Position numbers and translations under genes: made by a program
Origin: Tessaracoccus sp.
GTDB lineage: Bacteria > Actinomycetota > Actinomycetes > Propionibacteriales > Propionibacteriaceae
Length of the DNA: 64,000 nucleotides
Assembly (NCBI RefSeq): GCF_016714275.1
Contig: NZ_JADJNP010000004.1
Span: 682,001 to 746,000, forward strand
Direction of reading: 5' to 3'
Shown: positions 28,595 to 38,971 of the stretch, one piece after another
Layout: every line of letters starts with the position of its first letter
Position numbering within the stretch: position 1 is the stretch's first letter
The notes under the pieces: generated by a model
What the model was told of the DNA's origin: nothing
The model's database searches: none
The model's input: only the letters and a program-made list of their open reading frames with translations

Positions 28595-29547
28595 TGCTCG
28601 TCCTCGTGCCGGTTGGACTTCGCGGCCGCTGTGAGCTCCGTCCAGTTCGCCGCTGTCAGTTGCTTGATGAGTTGGGCTGCGTTCACTGCGCCGTCGGCGG
28701 GAAGAGTAGTAGCGACTGCGCTGAGATCCGGTGTAGGTATCTTGCGTAGAGCCTCAGACATTACTTCGGCGAACTTGAGGTAGATGCTGGGATCGATTAC
28801 GGGCAGCCGCTTGAGCAGGGCCTCGGACATGGCTTCAGCCAGCTTGACGAACGCGTCAGGGGAGATGGTGGTGGTGAGGCGCGTGGCTAGGTGGTCAAAG
28901 TCTATGCCGGCGACCCGCAGCAGCTCATTCAGAAGCGCGCCACCGTCGCCCTTCTTGTGGCCGTTGCGTTCGGCAAGCGGGCTGAGAAGTTCGGCGAGAC
29001 GATCCGAGTCAAGGCGTGACTGGCCGGCTGCGTCGCGCAGCGCGTCGCCGATAAGGCTCAGGTCTTGACGGTCTTCGACCAGGTCGGCAATGGTGCGCTC
29101 GCGTGTGGTCACGGGTAGTCCGTCGCGAATTGTGACGTCCTGCTCGGGAAGCACGCGGGTTCGGTAATGGACGTCGGGGCGCTGCGTTTGCCTGCGCGTC
29201 GGTGTGGTGAACTCGCTTCGTGTCGCACGGAAGTCGCCGATGCCATGTAGACGCGCTGCGGACTCGCCTGAGATGACCGCGCTCATGGGGCGCTCGCTAA
29301 GTCGCTCGTAGGCAGGCTTGGCGGGCTCGGCTGCGAGCCATGCTGCACGGAGTTCTTCGTGCTCGGTGCTTGGCGCCCCTGCGTCTCGATAGACGCCGTG
29401 CGTGACGCGCACGAGGTCGCCAGACTCGGTCAGCCGGGTCAGGTTCATATGTGTAACGCCACGTGCGCGGGCTTGCGCCGAGGTGACCAGTCCCCACTGG
29501 GACTCAGTCACCTCGGCAAGCGTCTTTAGCGCCACGCGTGACTTCAT
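28591..29547 (-). CDS. abiEi: AbiEi-type antitoxin and autorepressor
   Basis: 318 residues. N-terminal winged helix about 8-65 (VTSAQARARGVTHMNLTRLTESGDLVRVTHGVYR), then the AbiEi C-terminal domain (SERPMSAVISGESAARLHGIGDF, LPVTTRERTIADLVED), and a longer helical tail. Known AbiEi proteins repress their own operon by binding inverted repeats; a perfect 10-bp repeat overlaps this promoter. The gene is intact while the toxin downstream is frameshifted. ATG 29547 is chosen for the -10 box 6 nt upstream. Confidence 0.86.
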   Translation of the reverse strand: MKSRVALKTLAEVTESQWGLVTSAQARARGVTHMNLTRLTESGDLVRVTHGVYRDAGAPSTEHEELRAAWLAAEPAKPAYERLSERPMSAVISGESAARLHGIGDFRATRSEFTTPTRRQTQRPDVHYRTRVLPEQDVTIRDGLPVTTRERTIADLVEDRQDLSLIGDALRDAAGQSRLDSDRLAELLSPLAERNGHKKGDGGALLNELLRVAGIDFDHLATRLTTTISPDAFVKLAEAMSEALLKRLPVIDPSIYLKFAEVMSEALRKIPTPDLSAVATTLPADGAVNAAQLIKQLTAANWTELTAAAKSNRHEDEQ

Positions 29548-29551
29548 GCTT

Positions 29552-29580
29552 GGATACTAACGGACTTGTAGTTAGTATCC
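29552..29580 (-). promoter_or_regulatory. abiE promoter inside a perfect inverted repeat
   Basis: GGATACTAAC (29552-29561) and GTTAGTATCC (29571-29580) form a 10-bp palindrome with a 9-nt spacer. On the minus strand the proximal arm contains TAGTAT, a TANNNT -10 box 6 nt from the abiEi ATG. Repressor binding would block RNA polymerase directly. Confidence 0.6.
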
Positions 29581-29602
29581 ATGATATGTTCCGCCCAGAG
29601 AG

Positions 29603-30850
29603 CTATCCGAGCCCGAGGGCTTGGTCGAGGTGCGGGCTACGGAATGTGCCCGACGGGTCGACGCGTGCCATGAGCGCGGTGAATTCCGGCACCCGGCGAT
29701 AGGCCGTGGCCTGGTCGAAGCCCTCGCCGTAGAGCTTTCCCCAGTGGGCGCGCGGCTGGAAGGGAGCGAGCGCTGCCTCGATCTCGGGCAGCACGCGCGC
29801 GACCTCCGCTGGGCGCTTCTGCCACGTGAAGTGGATGCCGAGTCGCGGGCCGCCCTCGCCGCCGCTGAGCCACAGGTCATCTCCGGCGAGGGTGCGGAAC
29901 TCGCTGACGTGCAGCACCGGGTCGATGCGATCGGCAAGCGCGCGGACGGCCCGCAGCGCGTCGGATCCCCGGTCGCGGGGGACGAAGTACTCGGACTGGA
30001 TCTCGTCGCCGCCCGCGCTCGGGGCGCGGTCGAAGCGGAAGTGCGCCAGGCGCGTCGCCCACGAACCGCGGCTGCCGACCGGGGTGAGATTGTCGTCGGG
30101 CGAACCGCCGTCGGCGATGGCGCCCACACGCGGGCCCTGCAGCGCGGCGCCGAACCGGCTGGAGGATGGCTCGGCGTCGTCGTCGCGGCACTTCAACCAC
30201 AGCGTCGACAGCGTCGGCTCGACCCAGCGGCCCAGCACGCTGACGCTGTAGGCGGCGCTCATGATGCCGTCGAAATCGTCGAGGAACCGGTCCCAGGCGA
30301 GGCCGGTGTAGATGTGTTGGGTGATGTCGTAGGTGGGTTCGATCGCGAACGTCAACCTGGTGACGACGCCGAGCGCGCCGAGCGACACGACGCTGCCCTC
30401 GAAGTCGGGGTCGCCGGCGCGCACCCAAGAGAGGCTGCCGTCGGCCCCGATCCGCTCGACCCCGCGCACGGCCGTCGCCAGGACGCCGTTGCCGTCGCCA
30501 GACCCGTGGGTGCCGGTCGAGTTGGCCCCGGCCACCGAGATGTGCGGCAGCGAGCCCAGATTGTGCAGCGCCCACCCACGCTCCTGGAGGAACCTCGCGA
30601 CGGCGCCGTAGGGGGCCGACCCCGGCACCGTCACCGTGCGCGCGGTCTCGTCCAGGTCGAACGGAAGCTCGATCGCACGCATCGAGATCAGCGCGGCCGA
30701 GTCGGCTAGCGGGTTGAACGAGTGCCCGGTCCCTAGCGCGCGGATCCGTGACGCCGCGGCCACCATTGCCTGCGCCTCCTCGATCGTGCGCGGGACGAGG
30801 ACATCAGACGGGGTGAAGGCGACGGTGCCCGCCCAGTTGGTGAGTGTCAT
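29603..30850 (-). CDS. aldO: FAD-dependent alditol/xylitol oxidase (AldO type)
   Basis: Oxidises sugar alcohols such as xylitol or sorbitol at C1 with O2, giving the aldose and H2O2. 415 residues, close to Streptomyces AldO (418). FAD/PCMH domain: RALGTGHSFNPLAD carries the His (about 43) that bonds FAD covalently, and LPHISVAGANSTGTHGSG is the pyrophosphate loop. The substrate domain retains SEYFVPRD, HVSEFRTLAGDDLWLS and AHWGKLYGE. Cytosolic, no signal. D-arabinono-lactone and gulonolactone oxidases are relatives, but the match to AldO along the whole length is better. The nearby polyol PTS remnants may point to past polyol use (inference). Confidence 0.82.
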   Translation of the reverse strand: MTLTNWAGTVAFTPSDVLVPRTIEEAQAMVAAASRIRALGTGHSFNPLADSAALISMRAIELPFDLDETARTVTVPGSAPYGAVARFLQERGWALHNLGSLPHISVAGANSTGTHGSGDGNGVLATAVRGVERIGADGSLSWVRAGDPDFEGSVVSLGALGVVTRLTFAIEPTYDITQHIYTGLAWDRFLDDFDGIMSAAYSVSVLGRWVEPTLSTLWLKCRDDDAEPSSSRFGAALQGPRVGAIADGGSPDDNLTPVGSRGSWATRLAHFRFDRAPSAGGDEIQSEYFVPRDRGSDALRAVRALADRIDPVLHVSEFRTLAGDDLWLSGGEGGPRLGIHFTWQKRPAEVARVLPEIEAALAPFQPRAHWGKLYGEGFDQATAYRRVPEFTALMARVDPSGTFRSPHLDQALGLG

Positions 30851-30869
30851 GCCGACATCATGACAGTCG

Positions 30870-30944
30870 CCATGGAGGAATGGCGGACAACTGGGCTTCC
30901 TGTGCTCTGGCGAGCATAGGAAGGCGCACTGTGCGTCAAAACTC
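30870..30944. repeat. Copy A of a ~75-bp palindromic repeat (decayed)
   Basis: Begins CCATGGAGGAATGGCGGACA and ends GTGCGTCAAAACTC, nearly the same ends as copy B at 32039-32113 in the same orientation. The first ~45 bases are almost identical between copies; the palindrome's right arm is mutated here. The stop codon of the lipoprotein gene lies inside this copy. Confidence 0.6.
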
Positions 30945-32024
30945 CACGGTCCTGCGGAAGACGCGTACGGCGTCCTCCCCGATCAGCATCAGCCAAGGCC
31001 GGTGATCGCCCCAGCGGACGCCGAGGCGCAGGCCGTCGGCGGGATCGGCCGAGCTGGTGAGCGCAGGGAGGTCGTCGATCGTGGCGCGGCCGTCGTGGCG
31101 GAGGCGAAGCAGGCCCAACACGTCCTCGACCTCCCCGGGTGTCTTCTCGATGAGCCCACTGAGCAGGATGTTCGCGACGCCGTCCGTGCCGACGGCGGCC
31201 TCGATGCCCAGGTGAACCTCGGCCCCGTCGGCGCCGGCGGCCGACACCGGCAGCTGCACAGCATGGGTGCCGAGGGTGACCGACAGGAGGCCGGGTTCCA
31301 GCGAGATCCGTAGGTCTTCCTCGGTGATGGCGGAGAGCACGAGCACGGGGATCGACGTTCCCGTTCGGGGATCGATGCGGACCATGAGCCCGCCGTCGCT
31401 GAAGCCGTAAAGGTAGGTGCCGTCTGTGGTGTGCACCGACAGCCACTCGTCCAGCGGAGTGCGGGACAGCGTGCCATCGGGTGCGAGCAGCAGCATCTCC
31501 GGGTTGTCGGGGGTTGTGCTCTGCAGGACGACGGTGCCGTCGCGCAGGGCGAGCGGCCGCGCCCACTGCAGGTACTGGCCTTGGGCGAGGTACTCCTCGC
31601 GCAGGCGTAGGTCGCCGAGGTAGGCGCCGGTCTCCGAGTAGTGCGCGAGCCGGAGCTTCCCGGTATCGACGAACCACCACGTCCCGTCCGGGAGCTGGGT
31701 GCCGTAGCTCGGCCCCCAGTGGATGCCCTTGCCGTCACCGCCGAGTGAGGTACCGAGCAGCTCCGGCGCGTCGCCGTAGCCGACGGCGAACACCTCGCTC
31801 CACTCCGGTCCGAACGCGGAGATCGGTGGGCTCAGCACGATCTCGGTCAGCAAAGCCGCGGCGGGAGGGTCGACGCTGACCGCCGGGCTGACGCTGTGTG
31901 TCGGCGTGCTGGTCCCACCCGGCGGCGGGGTGGAAGGCTGAGGGGATGCGGCGCAGCCGGCGAGAGCCATCACACAGGCGATTCCGTAGACCCGCGCGCC
32001 CATGCGGACAGGTCGTGTGCTCAT
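30936..32024 (-). CDS. Putative lipoprotein of unknown function
   Basis: 362 residues from ATG 32024. Lipoprotein signal about 8-25 (VYGIACVMALAGCAAS, lipid Cys near 24), a Pro/Ser/Thr-rich spacer, then a ~310-residue domain rich in beta structure (LPDGTWWFVDTGKLRLAHYSETGAYLGDLRL, DGTVVLQSTTPDNPEMLLLAPDGTLSR), reminiscent of beta-propeller repeats. No catalytic motif recognised. Earlier in-frame starts at 32042 and 32057 fall inside repeat copy B. The gene lies between two copies of a palindromic repeat, as if it moved or was bracketed together with them. Confidence 0.65.
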   Translation of the reverse strand: MSTRPVRMGARVYGIACVMALAGCAASPQPSTPPPGGTSTPTHSVSPAVSVDPPAAALLTEIVLSPPISAFGPEWSEVFAVGYGDAPELLGTSLGGDGKGIHWGPSYGTQLPDGTWWFVDTGKLRLAHYSETGAYLGDLRLREEYLAQGQYLQWARPLALRDGTVVLQSTTPDNPEMLLLAPDGTLSRTPLDEWLSVHTTDGTYLYGFSDGGLMVRIDPRTGTSIPVLVLSAITEEDLRISLEPGLLSVTLGTHAVQLPVSAAGADGAEVHLGIEAAVGTDGVANILLSGLIEKTPGEVEDVLGLLRLRHDGRATIDDLPALTSSADPADGLRLGVRWGDHRPWLMLIGEDAVRVFRRTVEF

Positions 32025-32038
32025 GGGTTCACGACTGA

Positions 32039-32113
32039 CCATGGAGGAATGACGCACAACTGGGCTCCCTGTGCCCTATCGAGCACTGAGAGCCCAGTTG
32101 TGCGTCAAAACTC
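32039..32113. repeat. Copy B of a ~75-bp palindromic repeat (intact hairpin)
   Basis: Contains a perfect 17-bp inverted repeat (32050-32066 TGACGCACAACTGGGCT and 32091-32107) with a 24-nt loop. It sits between the icd stop and the lipoprotein gene, so it may also act as a terminator for icd, although no T-tract follows. Shares most of its sequence with copy A. Confidence 0.7.
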
Positions 32114-32114
32114 A

Positions 32115-34322
<2,208 letters not shown>

Positions 34323-34427
34323 GGCGGCAACAACTCCTAGTGATAGACCCGGTGGCGGCGGGCTACAGCTTACCCAGAGCGGCATCCATCCAGTGGGCTC
34401 GCTCGCGAACACCATGCGGCGGTCAAC

Positions 34428-34440
34428 TATCCTCGCCGTC
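34428..34440 (+). promoter_or_regulatory. -10 box of the quinate/shikimate dehydrogenase gene
   Basis: TATCCT at 34428-34433 lies 7 nt before GTG 34441, supporting that GTG as a leaderless start over upstream in-frame codons that fall within or before the promoter. Confidence 0.45.
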
Positions 34441-35325
34441 GTGACGTCCCCCAGCGCCGCGCCGAGGCGGCCTTACCTCGTCGGCCTCGTCGGCTCCGGG
34501 GTGCTGCCGTCGTTCACGCCGCCGATGCACATGGCGGAGGCCGCGGCGCTGGGAGTGAGCTACGTCTACCGCCCCATCGACCTCGACGCGCTGGGCCTCC
34601 TGCCCCGACAGTTGCCCGAGATTCTCGACTGGACCCGCAGGCTCGGCTACGACGCGCTCAACATCACCTTCCCGTGCAAGCGCGCGGTGGTGGACCTCCT
34701 CGACCATGTCGATCCGACGGCGCTGCGGCTCGGGTCGGTCAACACGGTCATCTTCACCGACGCCGGCGCGGTCGGCTACAACACCGACACCAGCGGCTAC
34801 GAGCGCGCCTTTCGGGCCGGGCTGCCCGGCGCCGACCTCGGTGACGTCGTCCTCCTCGGCGCGGGCGGCGGGGGTAGCGGCGTGGCCGACGCGCTGCTGC
34901 GGCTGGGAGCGAAGCGGCTCACCGTCATCGACGTCGACGGCGCCCGTGCCGCTGCCCTTGCGGCCAGTCTCGGCACCCACCGGCACGCGGAGGTGTGCTC
35001 CGGTGTCCCCACAGAGCTGTCCGACGCCATTGCCGCCGCATCGGGCCTTGTCAACTGCACTCCCATCGGCATGCACCACCATCCGGGGATGCCGCTCGAC
35101 GAGGCCCTCCTGCGGCCCGACATGTGGGTCTCCGACATCGTCTACCGGCCGTTGCGCACCCGCCTCCTCACCGTCGCGCGTGGCCTCGGCTGCGCCACCC
35201 TCGACGGCGGACGCATGGCCGTCTTCCAGGCCGTCGAGGCCATGGAACTGATCACCGGCCTGCAGCCAGATCCCGAACGTATGCGGAAGCACTTCCTCCA
35301 CCTGCTCGCCGCCGAGCAGAACTGA
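34441..35325 (+). CDS. aroE: Quinate/shikimate dehydrogenase (AroE/QsuD-like)
   Basis: Reversible NAD(P)-dependent conversion of shikimate (or quinate) to the 3-dehydro compound. 294 residues. Substrate domain: YRPIDLDALG, LNITFPCKRAVVDLLDHVDPTALRLGSVNTV (catalytic Lys about 80 in PCKRA), VGYNTDTSGYERAF. Rossmann loop LLGAGGGGSGVADALL (about 138-153). C-terminal NCTPIGMHHHPGMPLD and AVFQAVEAMELITG. SxTPxMH is present as SFTPPMHM. Pairing with a ShiA-like transporter suggests uptake and use of shikimate/quinate rather than only aromatic biosynthesis (inference). Confidence 0.85.
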   Translation: MTSPSAAPRRPYLVGLVGSGVLPSFTPPMHMAEAAALGVSYVYRPIDLDALGLLPRQLPEILDWTRRLGYDALNITFPCKRAVVDLLDHVDPTALRLGSVNTVIFTDAGAVGYNTDTSGYERAFRAGLPGADLGDVVLLGAGGGGSGVADALLRLGAKRLTVIDVDGARAAALAASLGTHRHAEVCSGVPTELSDAIAAASGLVNCTPIGMHHHPGMPLDEALLRPDMWVSDIVYRPLRTRLLTVARGLGCATLDGGRMAVFQAVEAMELITGLQPDPERMRKHFLHLLAAEQN

Positions 35326-35342
35326 CAACCCAAGGAGCACCG

Positions 35343-36647
35343 ATGTCGACGACGACCGCGCAGCCGCGCCGCACCCCCGTCCGCGCGGCGGTGGCCAGCT
35401 TCATGGGCTCCGCCGTCGAGTACTACGACTTCTTCATCTTCGGATCCGCCGCCGCGCTGATCTTCCCGAGGATCTTCTTCGGCAGCAACGACCAGGCCGC
35501 GTTGGTGATGTCGTTCATGACGTTCGGCTTCGCCTACATCGCGCGGCCCATCGGCGCGGTCGTGCTCGGCCACTTCGGTGACCGGATCGGCAGGCAGAAG
35601 GTGCTGATGTTCACCCTCGTGCTGATGGGCCTCTCCACGTTCATCATCGGCTGTTTGCCGACGTTCGACGCCATCGGCTGGTGGGCGCCTGTCCTGCTGG
35701 TGCTGTGCCGCCTGATGCAGGGCCTTTCGGCGGCGGGTGAGCAGGCCGGGGCATCGTCGCTCAGCCTCGAGCACGCGCCGGACCATCGCCGCTCCTTCTT
35801 CACATCCTGGACCCTCACCGGCACGCAGGGCGGCCAGATCCTCGCCGCGCTGATCTTCATCCCCGTCGTCGCGCTGCCCGACGAGATCAAGTACACCTGG
35901 GGCTGGCGCCTTCCGTTCTGGCTGAGCGCGGTCGTCGTGCTCGTGGCGTTCTACATCCGCCGCAGCCTGCACGAGACCCCGGCGTTTGAGGACGCGAAGA
36001 AGGACGGCGAAATCGCCAAGCTGCCGTTCGTCGCGTTGATGACCAACCACTGGCGCGACGTCCTGCGCGTCATCTGCTGCGCGTTCATCGCCGCCGTTTC
36101 GACGGTGTTCGGGAACCTCGCGCTGGCCTACGGCAAGGAGGTCGGGCTGCGCGAGTCGCTCACGCTGTGGCTCGTGGTCGCGGCCAACATCGGCGCGCTC
36201 GTCACGCAGCCCTTGTTCGGGATCCTGGCGGACAGGATCGGACGCAAGCCGGTGTTCATCTACGGGGCCGTGTCGTCGGCGGTGTTCATGCCGTTCTACC
36301 TGCTGTCGATGAGCTCGGGCAACGTGATCCAGACGTTCGCGTTGGCGGTCGTGACGTTCTCGTGCGGATACGCCGCAGCAAACGCGGTGTGGCCGTCGTT
36401 CTACGGCGAGATGTTCAGCACGAAGGTCCGGTTCTCCGGCATGGCGATCGGCACGCAGCTGGGCTTCCTGATGGCCGGCTTCGCGCCGTCGATCGTTGCG
36501 TGGCTGGGCGGAGTGCGAGAGGGCGGATGGGTCGTCATCTCGGCGTTCACCGCCACGATCTGCCTTGTCGCGACCGTCAGCGCGCTCACTGCGAGGGAGA
36601 CGAAGGACGTCCCCACCGCGCAGCTCGGGCTGTCGCGCGCCGCGTGA
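35343..36647 (+). CDS. MFS transporter of the metabolite:H+ symporter family, ShiA-like
   Basis: 434 residues, twelve predicted membrane helices. N-terminal SFMGSAVEYYDFFIFGSAAALIFP is the MHS-family signature. The loop 2-3 motif is GHFGDRIGRQKVL and the matching loop 8-9 motif is GILADRIGRKPVF. AAGEQAGASSLSLEHAPDHRRSFFTSWTLTGTQGG is typical of ShiA. AAGGAGCACCG gives a good ribosome site before ATG 35343, and the gene starts 17 bp after the dehydrogenase, so both form an operon. Likely substrate: shikimate or quinate; other carboxylates are possible. Confidence 0.86.
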   Translation: MSTTTAQPRRTPVRAAVASFMGSAVEYYDFFIFGSAAALIFPRIFFGSNDQAALVMSFMTFGFAYIARPIGAVVLGHFGDRIGRQKVLMFTLVLMGLSTFIIGCLPTFDAIGWWAPVLLVLCRLMQGLSAAGEQAGASSLSLEHAPDHRRSFFTSWTLTGTQGGQILAALIFIPVVALPDEIKYTWGWRLPFWLSAVVVLVAFYIRRSLHETPAFEDAKKDGEIAKLPFVALMTNHWRDVLRVICCAFIAAVSTVFGNLALAYGKEVGLRESLTLWLVVAANIGALVTQPLFGILADRIGRKPVFIYGAVSSAVFMPFYLLSMSSGNVIQTFALAVVTFSCGYAAANAVWPSFYGEMFSTKVRFSGMAIGTQLGFLMAGFAPSIVAWLGGVREGGWVVISAFTATICLVATVSALTARETKDVPTAQLGLSRAA

Positions 36648-36766
36648 CCAGGAGGTGACCAGGGCTTTGGCGTAATTCCGTGGATTGGGTAGCCTGTACC
36701 CCACGAGTTGGTTGAAGATTCCGCGGCAAGGCCGCGAGGGACACAAGGCAAGGGGGTCGACCCGAT

Positions 36767-36982
36767 ATGGGGCGCGGCCGTGCAAAGGCGAAGCAGACGA
36801 GGGTGGCCCGCGATTTGAAGTATCGCGCGGTGGACACCGATTTCGCATCTCTGGAGCGTGAGCTCCGCAGCGACTCCTACGGGGAGTACGTCGAGGTTGA
36901 GGACATCCCTGACCCTTACGCCGACCTCGCTGAGCAGTACGCGGACTACGAGGACGAAGACGACGAGCGCGCCTCGTCATAG
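36767..36982 (+). CDS. DUF3073 family small acidic protein
   Basis: 71 residues. The basic N-terminus MGRGRAKAKQTRVARDLKY and acidic C-terminus (DLAEQYADYEDEDDERASS) match DUF3073, a small protein conserved across actinobacteria with unknown function. The charge split suggests a nucleic-acid or ribosome-associated role (inference). AGGGGG lies upstream of the ATG; a TAGCCT -10 box near 36692 could drive it. Confidence 0.88.
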   Translation: MGRGRAKAKQTRVARDLKYRAVDTDFASLERELRSDSYGEYVEVEDIPDPYADLAEQYADYEDEDDERASS

Positions 36983-37006
36983 CCCTGGTGGTGCGTCCCG
37001 GTAGTC

Positions 37007-37966
37007 ATGGGTGAGTGGTCGCCCGATACGGAGCTTGACGGTTACGAGCAGCTGGTCTTCCCGCTGCCCGAGGAGCCGACGTACGCCCTGGAGCCTGAGA
37101 ACTCGCTGGTGGCGACACTCGTGCGCCACGACGCCCCTCGATATCCCTCCGCGTTGCTCTACCTCCATGGCTGGAATGACTACTTCTTCCAGACGCACCT
37201 GGCTGACGAGATCGATGGCCTCGGCTACGACTTCTACGCGCTCGACCTTCGCCGCTACGGCCGCTCGCTGCGGCCTAAGCAGCTCGCCGGCTACGTCGCG
37301 GACCTGACGCACTACTTCGTCGAACTGGACCTGGCCGTCGAGCAGCTCCGCGCCGAGGGTCACGACCGCATCGTGTTCATGGGCCACTCGACGGGCGGAC
37401 TGGTCGGCTCCCTGTACGCCAACGAGCGCCCAGGGACCTTTGCCGCCGTGATCCTGAACTCGCCGTGGCTCGAGTTGCAGGGGAACTCGGTGCTGCGCCC
37501 CGCGACGCAGCCGGTGTTCACGGCCATGCGGGCCGTGGCGCCGACGTCGTCCCTCCCGGCCTCCGAGATCGGCCACTATCGTCGGTCCATCGCCGCGGAC
37601 CAGGACGGGGAGTGGGTCTACAACCACAACCTCAAGGGGGACCCCGCGTTTCTGCTGCGCTTCGGCTGGCTCGCCGCGATCCTCGCGGGCCACGCCGTCG
37701 TCGCCTCGGGGCTCGACATCGACTGCCCCGTTTTCGTCGGTGTCTCGGAGCGCAGCGACTTCCGCCGCAAGTGGGACGAGGCGCTCACGAAGGCCGACAC
37801 CGTCCTCGACGTCGAGCGGATCGTCTCGCGCGCCGACGGCATGGGCCGGTTGATCGTGATCGCCCGGTTCGCCGACGCGCTGCACGATCTGGTGCTGTCC
37901 GCGCCGTCGGTCCGGGCCGAGGTGTTCAAGGAGTACGCGCGCTTCCTGCGCTGCTACGCCGAGTAG
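37007..37966 (+). CDS. Alpha/beta hydrolase (monoacylglycerol-lipase-like)
   Basis: 319 residues. Oxyanion region LLYLHGWNDYFFQTHLADEI (about 48-67), DLRRYGRSLR, nucleophile elbow GHSTGG with Ser about 127, and a late ADALHDLVLS segment carrying the catalytic His. Cytosolic, no signal peptide. Family resembles serine aminopeptidase S33 / monoacylglycerol lipases; the true substrate is unknown. Its end overlaps the convergent FGE gene by 13 bp. Only 24 bp follow DUF3073, so the two may be co-transcribed. Confidence 0.85.
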   Translation: MGEWSPDTELDGYEQLVFPLPEEPTYALEPENSLVATLVRHDAPRYPSALLYLHGWNDYFFQTHLADEIDGLGYDFYALDLRRYGRSLRPKQLAGYVADLTHYFVELDLAVEQLRAEGHDRIVFMGHSTGGLVGSLYANERPGTFAAVILNSPWLELQGNSVLRPATQPVFTAMRAVAPTSSLPASEIGHYRRSIAADQDGEWVYNHNLKGDPAFLLRFGWLAAILAGHAVVASGLDIDCPVFVGVSERSDFRRKWDEALTKADTVLDVERIVSRADGMGRLIVIARFADALHDLVLSAPSVRAEVFKEYARFLRCYAE

Positions 37967-38961
37967 GCGTCGCGCGCGCAGCGGAAGCCCACATGTGACA
38001 TGCCCGAATCCTCGGTCTGTGCCGACCTCGCGGCCGGCCGGAACCTCAGACAGTAGTCCGGCGAGCAGAGGAACGATCCGCCCTTCAGGACGCGGCGGGG
38101 TGTCGTGGCGGGCGGGGGAGCGAGCAGATTCGGCCGTCCTTCGGGGTCGACGACGACCTCGTCCGGTGGGCGGTGCCGCGGCGTGTAGACGTCGGTCGTC
38201 CACTCCCACACGTTGCCGATGAGGTCGAAGAGGCCGTAGCCGTTGGCGGGGTAGGTGCCGACGGGCGACGTCCCGCCGACGCCCAGGTTCTGGTACGGGA
38301 ACCGCCCCAGCCAGGTGTTGGCCTGCGCGACGCCGTCGGGGTAGGGCTCGTCGCCCCAGGCGAATCGCAGCCCGTCGCGGCCGCCACGGGCCGCGTACTC
38401 GTGCTCGGCCTCCGTGGGCAGACGGAGACCGGCCCAGTCGGCGTAGGCGCGGGCGTCGGCGTAGGCGACGTGCACGACGGGGTGCCTGTCGTCGGCGGAG
38501 GAGCCCGGGCCGAACGGCGCTCGCCACGACGCCCCGGGCTGCCACCGCCACCAGTGGCGCCAGTCGCGCAGGTCGACAGGGCCGTCGGTTGGGGTGAAGA
38601 CCATGGATCCCGGAACGAGGTCGGCGGCGTCGGCGCCGGGGAAGTCGGCGGGGTCGGGGGAGCGTTCAGCGACCGTGACGTGGCCGGTGTCCGCGACGAA
38701 CCTCGCGAACTGTGCGTTCGTCACGGGGGCACGGTCGAGCAGAAAGGCATCGACCCGGCGCGCGTGCACCGGGCCTTCGTCGGCGTAGAAGTCGGCGGAC
38801 CCCATCAGGAATGCGCCCGCGGAGATGCGCACCATGTCGTGGGACTCTGAGGGAATCACTGTCCGGGCCTCCGTAGGTGCTTCTGAAAAACCCGGAGGCC
38901 ACGTCGACCGCTCATCGTCGGCGTCACCCAGGGGTCTCACGAGCGGTGGGTCCGCCCGCAA
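37954..38961 (-). CDS. Formylglycine-generating enzyme (SUMF1 family)
   Basis: Oxidises a Cys (or Ser) in sulfatase active sites to formylglycine, copper-dependent in known bacterial enzymes. 335 residues from TTG 38961; GTG 38940 is an alternative. A TAGCCT box 7 nt before the TTG supports it. The fold is complete: MVRISAGAFLMGSADFYADEGPVHARRVDAFLLDRAPVTNAQF at the front, RLPTEAEHEYAARGG, NVWEWTTD, and LKGGSFLCSPDYCLRFRPAARS with both catalytic cysteines (about 299 and 304), as in true FGEs rather than catalytically different family members. No sulfatase gene is in the window. Confidence 0.9.
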   Translation of the reverse strand: MRADPPLVRPLGDADDERSTWPPGFSEAPTEARTVIPSESHDMVRISAGAFLMGSADFYADEGPVHARRVDAFLLDRAPVTNAQFARFVADTGHVTVAERSPDPADFPGADAADLVPGSMVFTPTDGPVDLRDWRHWWRWQPGASWRAPFGPGSSADDRHPVVHVAYADARAYADWAGLRLPTEAEHEYAARGGRDGLRFAWGDEPYPDGVAQANTWLGRFPYQNLGVGGTSPVGTYPANGYGLFDLIGNVWEWTTDVYTPRHRPPDEVVVDPEGRPNLLAPPPATTPRRVLKGGSFLCSPDYCLRFRPAARSAQTEDSGMSHVGFRCARDAYSA

Positions 38962-38971
38962 GGCTTTCAGG

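Noticed and set aside
32024..32057. Earlier starts (32042, 32057) for the lipoprotein gene
   Set aside because: They fall inside palindromic repeat B and add residues before a normal lipoprotein signal.
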